DNA from: Liriodendron chinense
Taxonomy: Eukaryota > Streptophyta > Magnoliopsida > Magnoliales > Magnoliaceae
NCBI GenBank assembly: GCA_003013855.2
Contig: PVNU02000773.1
Location: 806,001 to 870,000, forward strand
Length of the DNA: 64,000 bases
Reading direction: 5' to 3'
In this document: piece by piece, positions 23,080 through 34,387 of the stretch
How the letters are laid out: every line of letters starts with the position of its first letter
How positions within the stretch are numbered: position 1 is the first letter of the stretch
The notes under the pieces: model-generated
Seen by the model: the letters and a program-made list of their open reading frames with translations, nothing else
What the model was told of the DNA's origin: nothing
Database searches by the model: none
Position numbers and translations under genes: made by a program

Positions 23080-23283
23080 TTACTACCTTTTACCAGCGCT
23101 TTAAAATGCTTTTTACAACACTTCACATGACTTTTTCCGGCGCTTTTAGAAACATTACCCGATATCACGGCAATCAGCAAAAGCGCCAGCAAAAAGGATA
23201 TGGCACCGGTAAATCCTTTACTGACATACCCCTTTGTCAGCGCTTGTTAGAGCGCCGGTAAAGATCATTTTTCTTGTACTACA
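23080..23283 (+). mobile_element. CACTA-like 3' terminal region
   Basis: Several copies of a GC-rich word stand in AT-rich DNA: CCAGCGCTTT, CCGGCGCTTTTAG, AAGCGCCAGC, GTCAGCGCTTG, GAGCGCCGGTAAAG. The region ends ATTTTTCTTGTACTAC. The reverse complement, GTAGTACAAGAAAAAT, is close to the plant CACTA terminus CACTACAAGAAAAA. Repeated ACCGGCGC words next to this end are typical of CACTA subterminal regions. The other end of the element was not found in this window. Confidence 0.6.
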
Positions 23284-24888
23284 TGACTAAACGCTCTAAA
23301 TTTTGGGTCCCATTTACGTTTTATCAGGAAAAAAAATTTGTGTTTACTTGATTATCTGATTATTGGATTGGTGGACATTTATTGGACAATTTAAAATGAA
23401 GTTATCCTCTACCTATTTCAACAAACAAGTATACATGAATCTAAGGTTAACTTAGGATTGATTAACCAATCTGATTTTGGGAATGGAGCTTTAATAAGCC
23501 CACCTGTGCATGGTGCAATGTTCAAGCTATCCATCAAAAGAGTACCACTATGTAAATTCCCTATCCCAAAAATCATGTCATTCCACTGGTCAGGTGGGCT
23601 GAAATTACCCTAAGAATCAGGTATTGGTAGATCATTTTTCTTTGAACAGTGACATCTACATGGTGATGTCCAACTGATAAATGGCTTGAAAATTTCACTT
23701 ATCTATTATGCCGGGGTATATTGTGTCATATGCATTAGATGACTAATACATTAAATATTGGAAACCAGAGACATTTCAAAACCAAGCCATAAGTCTTTAC
23801 TGTGTATACAATTTCATTTTAAATATTTTTACTGAGTAACTGACTCCCTAATGACAGTGCTTACAATACAAAAAAGAAATTAACACTTGAGATGTATAGG
23901 AGGCAAAGCAAGTCAACTTTCTAAACAGAAGTATGTGCCAACTCATGAAGAGCTAGAGATGGCTGAAATGGTGTTTGAATCAATACTGCTATTAAGACAT
24001 GGTGTGGACTTAGCAAAGCTCTACGGAAATTTGAGTGTTCCATAACTTGATTAATTTACTCTGTGTTAATGCATGCCGCGTGCACCTTTCACCTTTCATG
24101 GTCCCTATATCAAGCTTCATACCCTACAAGGTAGTAAGAAAAGATTTAATAGCCTGTGATATAAGTGGAGGCATGATCCTTGATGGGAGAGAATTCAATT
24201 ACCTGACCCTAATTAATTGGGATAAGGTTTAAATGATGATGACTACGACATAGCATGCATGTGAGCAAAGTTGAATTGTCCAAAATCATGCCCCAGTGGT
24301 GATGGAGCGTGACTCAAAAAATCACAATAACTGATGATACTCAATGGTCAAAGAATGTATATGGTAACACCAAATAACTTGAAATTTTAAGAATTTATGA
24401 CATTTTGAACCAAATTAGACTGATTAATCACTGAAATGTCATGATTTACAAAAAAAGAAAAACAAAAGATCATAAACTTCCAAATGGGAGAGTTGAATGA
24501 TATTTAGGAAATGTACTAACGTACTTACAAAATTGTACAAATGGCAAAACTTAATTAGAATTAAACCAAGTTGTGGAACCTAGTGCCTCTAAGTCACACT
24601 TGAAAACTTATATTGGTTAAACGATCGTAACCCCTAATCTGTGGACGCTTGTTTCTTAAAATTAGGTCACTGGATATTTTTCATTTTAATTGTCCAATAA
24701 ATGCCCATCCACCCAATAGATAAACAAATAAATGGCCACTTGGTAGCATGGAATCGAAAGAATTTGTGGGGATTTGTTAATTTTTAGGGCTTGAATGATT
24801 TTCTTAATTATGTTAGTTTTTTAGAAAATTTATTGGTTTGAAAATCGTGAGAATTTTAATTGAATTTCATGTATTTCTATATACAAGA
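23284..24888. other. AT-rich spacer, nothing recognised
   Basis: No ORF with family motifs and no clear terminal repeats were found in this stretch. Confidence 0.5.
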
Positions 24889-25322
24889 AAGGTGGGACCT
24901 ATCATGATGAATATGCTATATCCATGCTGTCCATCCATTCCACAAGCTCATTTTAGAACATGTGTCTAAAAATGAAGGAAATCCACAACTCAACTGAACC
25001 ACACCACATGAAACAGTGGTTATAACAAACCTCAATCTTTGAAAGTTAATATTTTCCTAGAGCCCACACTAATGTTTATTTGTCATCCGACCTATTTATA
25101 AGATTATAGAGACACAAAGGGAAGACATAAAAATCAGCTGATCTAAAATTTCAATGGCCCCAAAGCAATTATCAATGTTAGGTGTTTAATTCCCACATTT
25201 TAATGTTATGTGGTTCATTTTAGCTTTAGATGTGCCTGATTTTTGAGCTCATGCCTTGAAATGAGCTGGCAGAATGGATGGACGGCATAGAAATGATCAA
25301 CATCATGGTAGGTCCTACAGTT
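24889..25322. mobile_element. MITE of the GGCCCACCGTGATGT core group
   Basis: The left arm GTGGGACCTATCATGATGAA...CTGTCCATCCATTCCAC pairs with the right arm (AATGGATGGACGGCATAG...CATCATGGTAGGTCCTAC). Inner phrases CAACTGAACCACACCACATG and CATTTTAGAACATG match the group. It is non-coding. 25323-25822 to its right is unrecognised. Confidence 0.75.
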
Positions 25323-25822
25323 CTTGCGCCCCAAATTTCTTCCGATCTTTGTTTTGTGTCAAATTTTTCAATCCATCAACATCAACTTTGGGATAAGTGA
25401 AGAAAATATGAGTGTAAATAATGATAGCTATTTAAATATATTTTTATATTATGATATAGAAGTCGAACGGGCTTTTAAGCATTTAATAGCTAAGAATAGA
25501 ATTTGGATTTGAGAGGAATTCAAAATCTCTAAAAAGCACTCTTTTCAGCTCCCACTTCAATCTTTCAATTTCGAATCCACTCAATTTCATATAGACTAAA
25601 ATTCAGTCATTTTATGGGAGTTTAAATCCATGCTGCGAGTTGAGTAAGTGTTATTTTGGTTCATAATAATCTAAGGTAGGAATCATAATTTGAAAAGTTT
25701 AATTTAAATTAGTTATATACTAAGTATGAGATTCCTCAGCATCTTCTAATCATCAAGCATGATATGCTATAATGTGCAATTTTTTTCCTCTTCTAAACAT
25801 AGTCATGCAAAAGTCATGCAGG

Positions 25823-25892
<70 letters not shown>
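25823..25892 (+). repeat. (AT)n(AG)n microsatellite
   Basis: An (AT)n run of about 45 bp passes directly into an (AG)n run of about 26 bp. It abuts a MITE fragment. The related MITE at 39.2-39.6 kb also ends at an (AG)n run, so the simple repeat may belong to the element or its target. Confidence 0.9.
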
Positions 25893-25994
25893 CATCACAT
25901 GGACGGCTCAAATTTTGGGCTCATGTCACGTGCGATGAGCCATGAAAAAGTGCTCACGAGTTTTTGTGAGAGAAGTGCATAGGTGAGCATTCCT
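25893..25994 (-). mobile_element. Fragment of the kinase-intron MITE family
   Basis: It runs GCATCACATGGACGGCTCAA...GTGCTCACGAGTTTTTGTGAG...GGTGAGCATTCCT. Both halves match segments of the 39218-39560 element (CATCACATGAACGGCTCAGA; AGGAATGCTCACCTG in reverse). The middle of that element is missing here. Confidence 0.7.
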
Positions 25995-27335
25995 CTATGT
26001 ATACATGTGTGTGTATGTTAGTCATGCAACACACCCACCCTGTCAGTTGCACATCAGACACATATGTTAGTAACACAATGCACCCACCACCAGTGGGCTT
26101 AGTGTGTCTCCTTAGCATTTTAACCTCCTAAGACCTGTTGTTGAAACACCCGGCATCTTCCAGCTGGGCTAGCAGGCAATATATTTTAAGCCGGTGCATT
26201 TGGGAATGCCTACGGTGTTATTACGTGGTGTTATTAGATATGCGTTTTTCACATCAAACTTGATTGTGGCGGCATATCCACCGTACATCTAGCATGCGAT
26301 CACACCAATCAGAACCATAAAAATGGATGTTTGTATTGTAGAGCATATCTGAAAATGCGATAATCAGTTATTACTATCTTCTTGATTTCCCTTGTGAAAA
26401 TTTGGACATTTGATGGCCACTCCAATGCATGGATACAGTCCACTATAATCAGGAAAAGTATTTAGATGGTACGGATTAGCGTGTGTACGGTACACGTACA
26501 GTTATGGGAGCTGCCACAATGTAGTAGTGAGTGGTCATAAACGCACATTGTAATTTAACAGGCTAAAGTAAAGAAAGAGTCAAGCCGACCGATCGTCTCG
26601 GGCCGCTATCAGCTGCTAAAGTGGTGGTCCGTCAACGGCACTTTCGCCCATCTCATTGTTGACCGGTGGTCCCGGTACATCGAGCGATGGTATTCTATGT
26701 GCTGTGCCATACATCTACATCAATCTAAGCCATTCAAATCGGTGCCTCCTCTTGTAGTGGACGGGTCACAGACCAAAAAACCCAAAATGGGAAAGGCACT
26801 GATCAGATGGTCCTGATTTTCCCTCGTGTCTATCAAATGGATGTTACGTGAAAATGATGAGTCAAAGAGTCCGAAATCAATGAATAAATGTACATCGATC
26901 GGAACATTGAATCATGGAATAAAGCTCAACTTGTGGACCCCACGATTTGGACTATTTGGATTGATGCATATATGCCGCGTGGACGGTGGATGTGGGCATT
27001 GTTTCCGTACGCTGCAAGACTACCAAATAAGTCTTCGACGTATGATCCAAGTCGTCTAGCCGACAGGGTAGGGTAGGCATCAAGTACATTCCCGAGGGAG
27101 CTGTCAAAACGGTGCTCTTTCGGAAAGAAGGTTCATGGAAATGGAACCGCAAGTGGGATCGATGACGTAGCAAAGCAGATGAGGCAATCAATCAGGACGG
27201 ACAAGTTGGTGGGCCATCTTATTGATTGGCGAACGCTTAACTTATGGTAGTGTTTTCAAGTTTGGAAACCACTTTGATCACTTGCCCGGTTAGCATGTGC
27301 CCACGTCCAATGAGCTCATTGGCGTCCGGTAGAGA
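25995..27335. other. Spacer, no gene recognised
   Basis: Mixed-composition sequence without motif-bearing ORFs. Phrases such as GGACGGTGGATG near 26980 may be MITE debris, but no paired termini were identified. Confidence 0.45.
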
Positions 27336-28369
27336 GCGGATTAGGTTAGACTCGGACGCGGATTGCAGGAAGTTCCTACGCTAGGAATCTAGGTGGGGCC
27401 CACCGTGATGTTTGTTACAAATCCACACCGTCCAGATGTTTTGCAGCATCATTTTAGGACATTCGATAAAAAAGAAAAAAGGCGGATCCAAGATTCAAGT
27501 GGACCACACTAAAGGATAAGGTCGGTGGGGAAATTCCTACGTTGAAACCATCCCTAGGGTCGACAGTGATGTTTATATGACATCCATACCTTTCATAATG
27601 TCATTCCCACTGAGATGAACTGAAACACCGAATATTAGCCTGATTCAAAACTTCTGTGGCCCCACGAATATTTCAACTGTGGACGTTTAATTCTCACGTT
27701 TTCGGCTCATTTGAGTCTTGGATCCGGCTAATTTTTGGTCGCACGTTCTAAAATGAAGTCACAAAATGAATGGACGGCTTGGATTTATGAAAAACATCAC
27801 GGTGGCCCCCAACTAGATTCCCAAGAACTTCCTGCGAAAGGCTTTGCAGGACATCCGCGTCCGTGAGACTGTGAGGCACTTACCGTGGGTTACCGTGGGA
27901 CCGCTTTGATGTATGTACCATGCATCCACCGGTTCATCCGTTTTTCTAGTTCATTTATGACATTATCCAAAGATGAAACAGATCCAATTATCAAGGGGAC
28001 TATATCATAGGAAACAGTGTTGATTGGCCATTAATGAGCCACAAAAGTTTTTGATCAAGCTGATATTTGTTTTTTCCCTTCATCCAGGCTTATGCGACCT
28101 TATTAACAGATTGGATGGTAAGTAAACACTACGAAAATATTAAGTTGTGCATAAGAAGTTTTAATGGTAGGATGTTCAATCACCACTGTTTCTTATGGTA
28201 TGGTCAATTTAATCATTGGATCTACCTGATTTTTGGCATAATTCTCTGAAATAACTTGGAAAAACGGATGGATGTCATGGATACATAAAACATACATTAA
28301 GGTGGCCCTACGGTAGGTGCCGCACCGTCTTGGGTGAGGCCGCGGTCTCACCTAATCCGCTCTCCATCA
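27336..28369. mobile_element. Composite MITE (outer GAGCGGATTAGGT ends)
   Basis: The outer ends are GAGCGGATTAGGTTAGACTC on the left and GCGGTCTCACCTAATCCGCTC (reverse of GAGCGGATTAGGTGAGACC) on the right. The inner right half, 27900-28320, is a normal group member (GTGGGACCGCTTTGATGTATG; GGTGGCCCTACGG). The left part is interrupted by a second MITE at 27353-27865. The same outer ends occur on the element at 38098-38587. Confidence 0.75.
27353..27865. mobile_element. Nested MITE, CGCGGAT-end family
   Basis: The left end CGGACGCGGATTGCAGGAAG and the reverse of the right end, CGGACGCGGATGTCCTGCAA, form long imperfect inverted repeats reaching GTGGGGCCCACCG. The flanks read TTAGACT on the left and TGAGACT on the right, a 6/7 match that fits a target duplication inside the outer element. 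Relatives are at 29873-30397 and 63037-63562. Confidence 0.75.
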
Positions 28370-29872
28370 TGAGGGGAACACTTGACCAATACCTTGTCCG
28401 TTTGGTGTGCCCAACGTGTTTGGAACACGAATTGCCTGTGCCCAACATGTGGCTTGAATCTACCTCATTTTTTTGGTGTTCAGTCCTATCGTTTGATGGA
28501 TGGAATGGACATTTGGGTAGGCCCTGGTAGAGAATTTGTATGACTTGTAGGATCCGTTTTGGCAGGGTGCTGTGCATCTTATCTTTTTATAGTATACACG
28601 CGTTTTCAATTCTAACAAGTGGAGACCAGGTTTCGATGATCCAGACCGTTGGTCTGTTGAGTCCCTTGCGTGGTAGGAGCAAGCCCCCCAAAATCTCTGA
28701 TAGAGAGATCCAAGTCACCAATATTAGGACCTTAAATTAGTTTTTAGTGTGGACCATTGTTATATCTTATAAACTGTTTATCTTACAGTCCAAAAGGTTT
28801 ATATTAATATACTCCTAAAAAAAGGAAATGAAGTCATCAGCGTACAGTGTACGCGCGATTCCATAGACTATGTATAGTGCCCAGAGATGCGGGGAACGTA
28901 TTTGCCAAGCACAAACGCGTGTAAGCATCCCATCAACACGTCACATATGGATGCAGTATCCAAATTATCCACCGTGTGGGTTCCACACGAACCAACCCTT
29001 CGTTTTATCCACCCATTCGTTTCATAAGACTACGGACCACCCGATCAGTGTAGCCGCCTGGCTTTTGTGCAAGCAATGGGAACCACCGATCAGTGTAGCC
29101 GCCTGGCTTTCGTGAAAGCAATGGGAACCACCTGGTCGGCATCTTGGATCTCTCACCTACTTTTACACGGTCACCTGCGGTGATTTGTTGGTAGAGAATT
29201 TCCAATGAGTAGTGATCTTGGTCATCCATTGACTGGAGAGTTCAGATGTGTTCTCGTGTCCGCCACGGCTCAGATATGTCATCTTATGACAATCAACGGT
29301 TGAAAGTTTCTCACAAAAAAATAAAAAATAAAAAATCCAACTGTTTGAATGCTGGGTTGTTTCTCTCTCTCAAAAAAAAAAAATCAACGGCTCAAACTTA
29401 TTGAATGTACTAAGCGTAATCTCAACTCGAAAAAACAAAAAAAACTAGGCCCAAAGACCAAAGCCCAACTTAAAACTTTTTAAATTCCGTACCCTGAGGG
29501 AAAACTAAAGCCTATTGTCACCCTTGTTTTTATTGAGAGTTTCACTTATCATTTATTTACCCTCTCCCAAAGAAGGGCTAAACAACATATCTAGTTGAGC
29601 CGAGTTCCAATTGGATTAATTGAGATGAGTAGAGCGAGCGAAATTGAGGTACCAACAAGCTAAGTTTTGAGCTAAATCGGATCTTAGGCTCAAAACTCAT
29701 TTGAGCATGGAAAAGGATCAGCTTGGTTTAGAGCCAAAATTTGAATCTAGCCGAGTCGAACAAGCTAACCAAGTCAACTCAACTCGTGTACTGTGGGACT
29801 ATCATGTCGGCCGTCTACATTCGAACTGCAGGAATTGCGATGGGACACCTTGAAGGTTTATATGTTCCATCC
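28370..29872. other. Spacer, no gene recognised
   Basis: There is a 51-bp near-duplication, ACCACCGATCAGTGTAGCCG and GACCACCCGATCAGTGTAGC, at about 29036-29130. 29590-29780 is rich in GAGCTAA and AAGCTAA-type words resembling degenerate hAT-associated repeats. No coding evidence. Confidence 0.45.
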
Positions 29873-30397
29873 TGGCGCGGATTTCCTGGAAAGCCTTGCG
29901 CAGGAAGTTCCTGCGCTGGAACCAAGGTAGGGCCCACAGTGATGTTTTTTGATGAATCCACCCAGTTCATCCGTTTTGAGAGATCATTTTAGTACGTGAG
30001 AACAAAAATGAACTGGATCCAAGACTCAAATGGGCCTCACTAAAGGAAAAGGTGGTTAGGTAAATTACTACCGTTGAAACCTCCCTGGGGTCCACAGTGA
30101 TGTTTATATGACATCCATACCGTTCATAACGTCAATACTACTGGGATGAACTGGAAACACAAATATTATCCTGATTCTAAACCCTATGACCCCACAAATA
30201 TTTCAACTGTGGACGTATAATCCTCACGTTTTCGGCCCACTTGAGTCTTGGATCCTGTTCATTTTTGTTCTCACGTCCTAAAATGAGCTCCCAAAATGAA
30301 TGGACGGGGTGGATTCATCAAAAAAATTACTGTGGGCCCCACCTTGGTTCCCAGTGCAGTAACTTCCTGCCCAAGGCTTTAGCATGAAATCCGCGCC
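29873..30397. mobile_element. MITE, CGCGGATTTCCTG-end family
   Basis: The left end TGGCGCGGATTTCCTGGAAA and the right end GGCTTTAGCATGAAATCCGCGCC form inverted repeats. Group phrases AGGGCCCACAGTGATGTTTT, TGGGCCTCACTAAAGG and GTGGACGTATAATCCTCACG are present. Flanks: TGTTCCATCC (29863-29872) and CGTTCCGTTC (30398-30407), about 7/10 matched. It touches the next MITE directly. Confidence 0.8.
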
Positions 30398-30407
30398 CGT
30401 TCCGTTC

Positions 30408-30931
30408 GGGCGCGAATTAGGTGTTACCCCGGGAACAGTTAGTGGGTGTTACCCCTACCGTATGCCCCACATGGATGATATTTTGTATATCCACTCCGTC
30501 CATCCGTTTATACAGCCAATTTTAGGTTAAGGTTCCAAAAATTATGCAGATCCAAATCTCAAGTGGACCATACCATTGGAAACAGTGTGATTGAGTGTCC
30601 CACCATTAAAAATTCCAAAGAGCCAATGGTAAGGTTTTGGTAATGTTTATTTGCAATCCAAGCTCTTGATAATGTCAATAAGGTCTTGATGAAGGGAATA
30701 TACAAATATTAGATTGTGGCCCACAAAACGTTTTTAATGGTTATTAATCACTGTTTCTAGTGGTATGGTCCATTTGAGATTTGGATCTTCTTAAGGTTTT
30801 GAATCATATCTTAAAATGGTATGAAAAAACAGATAGACGACATAGATATATAAAAAATGCATCATGATGGGCCCCACACGGTAGGGGTAACACCCACTAA
30901 TGTGTTACCAGGGTAACATCTAATTCGCTCC
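30408..30931. mobile_element. MITE with 9-10 bp target duplication (Mutator-like)
   Basis: The left end GGGCGCGAATTAGGTGTTAC and the reverse of the right end, GGAGCGAATTAGATGTTACC, form inverted repeats that continue through TAGTGGGTGTTACCCCTACC. Flanks CGTTCCGTTC (30398-30407) and CGTTCCATTC (30932-30941) agree at 9 of 10 bases, the duplication size typical of Mutator-type insertion. The interior has the CACATGGATGATATTTTG / CATCATGATGGGCCCCACA core. Confidence 0.85.
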
Positions 30932-30941
30932 CGTTCCATTC

Positions 30942-31626
30942 AATCCGTACATCTGATAAATTTTTCGTGTCATATAATTGTCCGGGGAAGGATTTGATCC
31001 CAAGCATAAGTAGAAGATAATGTTAATCTCATCTAATATTATGCTATTGCTGGACATATAATTAATATACAATAAATAAATGATCTCTATCCCATCTAAT
31101 CCTATTCCATGGAATACCGTTGCCCAAACAGGCCTGAACGGTGGTGATTCATCCTTCTGGATGCGGACTGTTCAATCATGGCTGTTTTGTTGGAGCATAC
31201 TTGCCCAAAACCACATATCGGACGATCCTCGTTGAGTTTGAATATTAACACTTTGAACCATCAGCTTTGTGACCACAAATTGGGTAGGTAAGATCATGGT
31301 TCTAAATCCACACAGTGGGTCATGCTTGAATGGTCTGGATTTGATGTCAATATATTCCAAAGTATTTCATTTAAAAAATGTGGGAAGACGACTTTTGCCA
31401 GTCCCTACTTCTACAAATGGTGGGGGCATCTGAGCCTTCCACTTGACAGGAAGATCACCTGGGTGCAAATCAGGTTGGTTCATCATAAGGTGGGCCACGA
31501 GTGTAAAAGATATTAAGGGACGATTTTGAAGAAACTCGCCAACAGTCCGGATCAAACATTCACGTGTTGGCATGCCTGTTACGTGAATTGGGCCAGATGG
31601 CTGTGGCTTTTGGCACGCTTACCGCG
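30942..31626. other. Spacer, no gene recognised
   Basis: Unrecognised sequence with short non-motif ORFs. No terminal repeats were paired. Confidence 0.45.
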
Positions 31627-33181
31627 AGAAGAATTTTGCAACACCCACGGCTTGCGGACGCTGTAATCACAGCCGTGGGTGGGATCCGAATCTCTCAGGG
31701 CATAGAAGGCGGAGAGGGTGAGTCTCTCTCCTCTCCCCTCTTGCTCCTCCGAGAATCCATCCAGCCTGCGAAGAATCGGAAGTCAGTTTTGTGCCGAAAG
31801 CATTTGGAGGCCTTGGGACGCTGGAACCCAAGTGGGTCCCACATCTGATGTTTGTGAGAAATTCACCCCGTCCATCCATTTTGTGAGCTCATTTTAGGAC
31901 GTGAGACAAAAAATGAGCAGCAGCCGTGAACCTAGTGGGCCGCACGGCCTGCACTAAAGGTAAAGGTGGGTAGGGAAATTCCTAATGTTGAATTATCCCA
32001 TTGTCCACAGTAATGTTTATATGCCTTCTGTACGGTTTATAATGTCATTCCTACTAAGATGAACTGAAAACAGAAATATTAGCCTGATTCAAAACTTCTG
32101 CGACCCCATGAATATTTCGATGTTCAATCCTCATGTTTTCAACCCACTCAAGTCTTAGATCACGCTCATTTTTTGTCACACTTCTAAAATGAGATCACAA
32201 AACAGATAGATGGGGTGGATCTCTCACAAATATCATGGTGAGCCCCACATCAGCTTTCATTGCAACTCCGTGTGAAAGGCTTTTGAAGGTCTTGGTAAGT
32301 TGCACCGTTGTTCAAATGAGCCCATCCCAACTTGTTCAAATGGACCCATTGTTCAGTGATCCAAACCACCGATGAGATGAGCCTTACTAGCAACACAAAA
32401 AGTATACTACTTGAAATACCGCACAATCAAATATTTGAACTTTTGAACTTTTATAGGTTGATTATGAATTTGTTGTCTTTTTTTTTTTCTTTTTCTTTTT
32501 TCTTAACTATCTATATTGTACTTCTATATTGCTGGATAGTTGAGTCAAAAAGTGAAGCACATGAAAGATCAAGTGGACTATAACACAAAAAATTGTGGGA
32601 ATAATGATTTCCACCTCTTAAGAAAAAAAACAAAATACCAACCTGATCCAAAACTTTTGTGGCCCTTAAAGATTTTTCAATGGTAAATGTTCAATTCACA
32701 CAATTTCTTGTGGTGCAATGCACTTGAACTGAACTTAGGATATGCTTCATTTTTTGTATCAAGCCTTTGAATTATCTGGAAAAATGGATGGATAAAATAT
32801 ATAAATCACAGTGGGCCCCTTAAGAGTCTAACTTACAACACAATCGGCTTCCTTTCCTATCTATCTTTACCTTTAGTGCAGCCTACTTGGTTCACGGATG
32901 CAACCCCTTTTTTGTCTCTCGTTCTGAAATGAGCCCCCAAAATGGATGGACGAGGTGGATTTCTCACAAACATTAAACGTGGGACTCACCTTGGTCCCAT
33001 CGTCCGCACGAAACCGACTTCCTATTATTGCAAGGCTGGATAGATTCTTGGAGGAGCGAGGGGGAGAGGAGGGAGACTCCCCTCTCCGCCTTCAATGCCC
33101 TGTAGATTCGAATCCCACCCACGGCTGAGATTGCCGCGTATGCAGCATATGCCAGCCGTGGGTGGAGCAAAATTCTTCTCA
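31627..33181. mobile_element. Large 1.55-kb foldback element
   Basis: The left arm begins GAGAAGAATTTTGCAACACC and the right arm ends GGGTGGAGCAAAATTCTTCTC. The arms stay complementary for over 200 bp: CACGGCTTGCGGACG...ACAGCCGTGGGTGGGAT against ATTCGAATCCCACCCACGGC, and GGCATAGAAGGCGGAGAGGG against CTCTCCGCCTTCAATGCCC. The interior holds two group-type segments (31830-32250, 32330-32860). Antisense ORFs in both arms reflect the palindrome. No transposase is visible. Confidence 0.8.
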
Positions 33182-33826
33182 TTGCCACGTCTACTAGAGA
33201 GGCAGCTAGCGTGTGGTGGCAGCCAACCTCCTAACACTGAATCCGACAACGTAGCCGTCACGACTCCGCTGAAACCACTACGTGTCCAAAAATGCTCTAC
33301 TAGAGCATGAAATCTATGGGTCCAGCGGAGCTCGTGACGACCTTTCTTTTGCATGCATGACTATGCATCCTCCCATATAGGATTCACATACAACACCGGT
33401 TTTACGCAGACCCGAACTCTGTGGGGCCCACCATCTATAAAGCCCACTCCTTCCAGCAGGTGAGACCGAGAGCCCTTAACGAACCGTACGCACAAAATAT
33501 CATCCCGATAAAAACCTCCGGTGTTCCTTACCAACGGAAAAAAACGTCAAATTGCTCGTAGCATCTCAAAGTTCACGCGGCGTGGCCGCGTATATTTTGG
33601 ATGGACGGTGTGCATAAAACGATATGGCAAAATGGATGGACGGTGTGGATAAAATGCATACATCACGGTGGCTGCATGTTTTTTCCAGGTCTCAACCGTT
33701 GAAGCGAAAGAACTCACAATGGACGGGTTACGATCCTTAAGCGTTGGATGATCGGCTAACAAAAATCTGGCCAATAACGAAACACCGTACTATTGTATAA
33801 ACTGCGAGGATAGGCTGTTCCCAGTG
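33182..33826. other. Spacer with MITE debris
   Basis: GTGGGGCCCACCATCTATAA near 33421 and GGATGGACGGTGTGGATAAA near 33633 show remains of the same MITE group without clear outer ends. No gene. Confidence 0.5.
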
Positions 33827-34281
33827 GGACTAGCATAAGGGGTGGTTTCAAATCTTTGTGGGCCTCACCATGATATATGTGTTTTATCCACGCTGTCAAT
33901 CCATTTCTCCATCTGATTTTAAGGCACGATGCAAAAAGTCAGGCAGATATTAATCTCAGGTGGACCACACCACAGGAGAACAGTGGGATTGACTGAAAAT
34001 TTTTTGGGGGCACAAAAGTTTAATATCAAGATGATATTTTTTTTTTCCCCTTCATCTAGGTTTATTTGACCTTACCAACATGTTGGATGAAAAATAAATG
34101 GTAAATAAACATTACAGTGGGCCTTAGGAAGATTGTAATGGTGGACGCTCAATCCCCACTGTTTTCCTGTGGTGTGGTCCACCTAAGATTAATATATGTT
34201 AGACTTTTGAGATCGTGCCTTGAAATCAGATGAAAAAATAGATGGACAGCGTGGATAAAACACACACACAGCGTGGATAAA

Positions 34282-34322
<41 letters not shown>

Positions 34323-34387
34323 ATGGTGGGGCCACATAAAACATATATATCACAGAGATTTGAAACCACCCCTGTTGTTGCTAATCC
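33827..34387. mobile_element. MITE with GGGGTGGTTTCAAATCT ends
   Basis: The left arm GGACTAGCATAAGGGGTGGT...TTTCAAATCTTTGTG is matched by the reverse of the right arm, GGATTAGCAACAACAGGGGT...TTTCAAATCTCTGTG. The right half carries a (CA)n(TA)n microsatellite at about 34262-34322 and a duplicated AGCGTGGATAAAACACACAC. Confidence 0.8.

Noticed and set aside
31667..33354. Overlapping ORFs of up to 109 codons on both strands
   Set aside because: They lie in the paired arms of a foldback element, and their mutual complementarity explains them.
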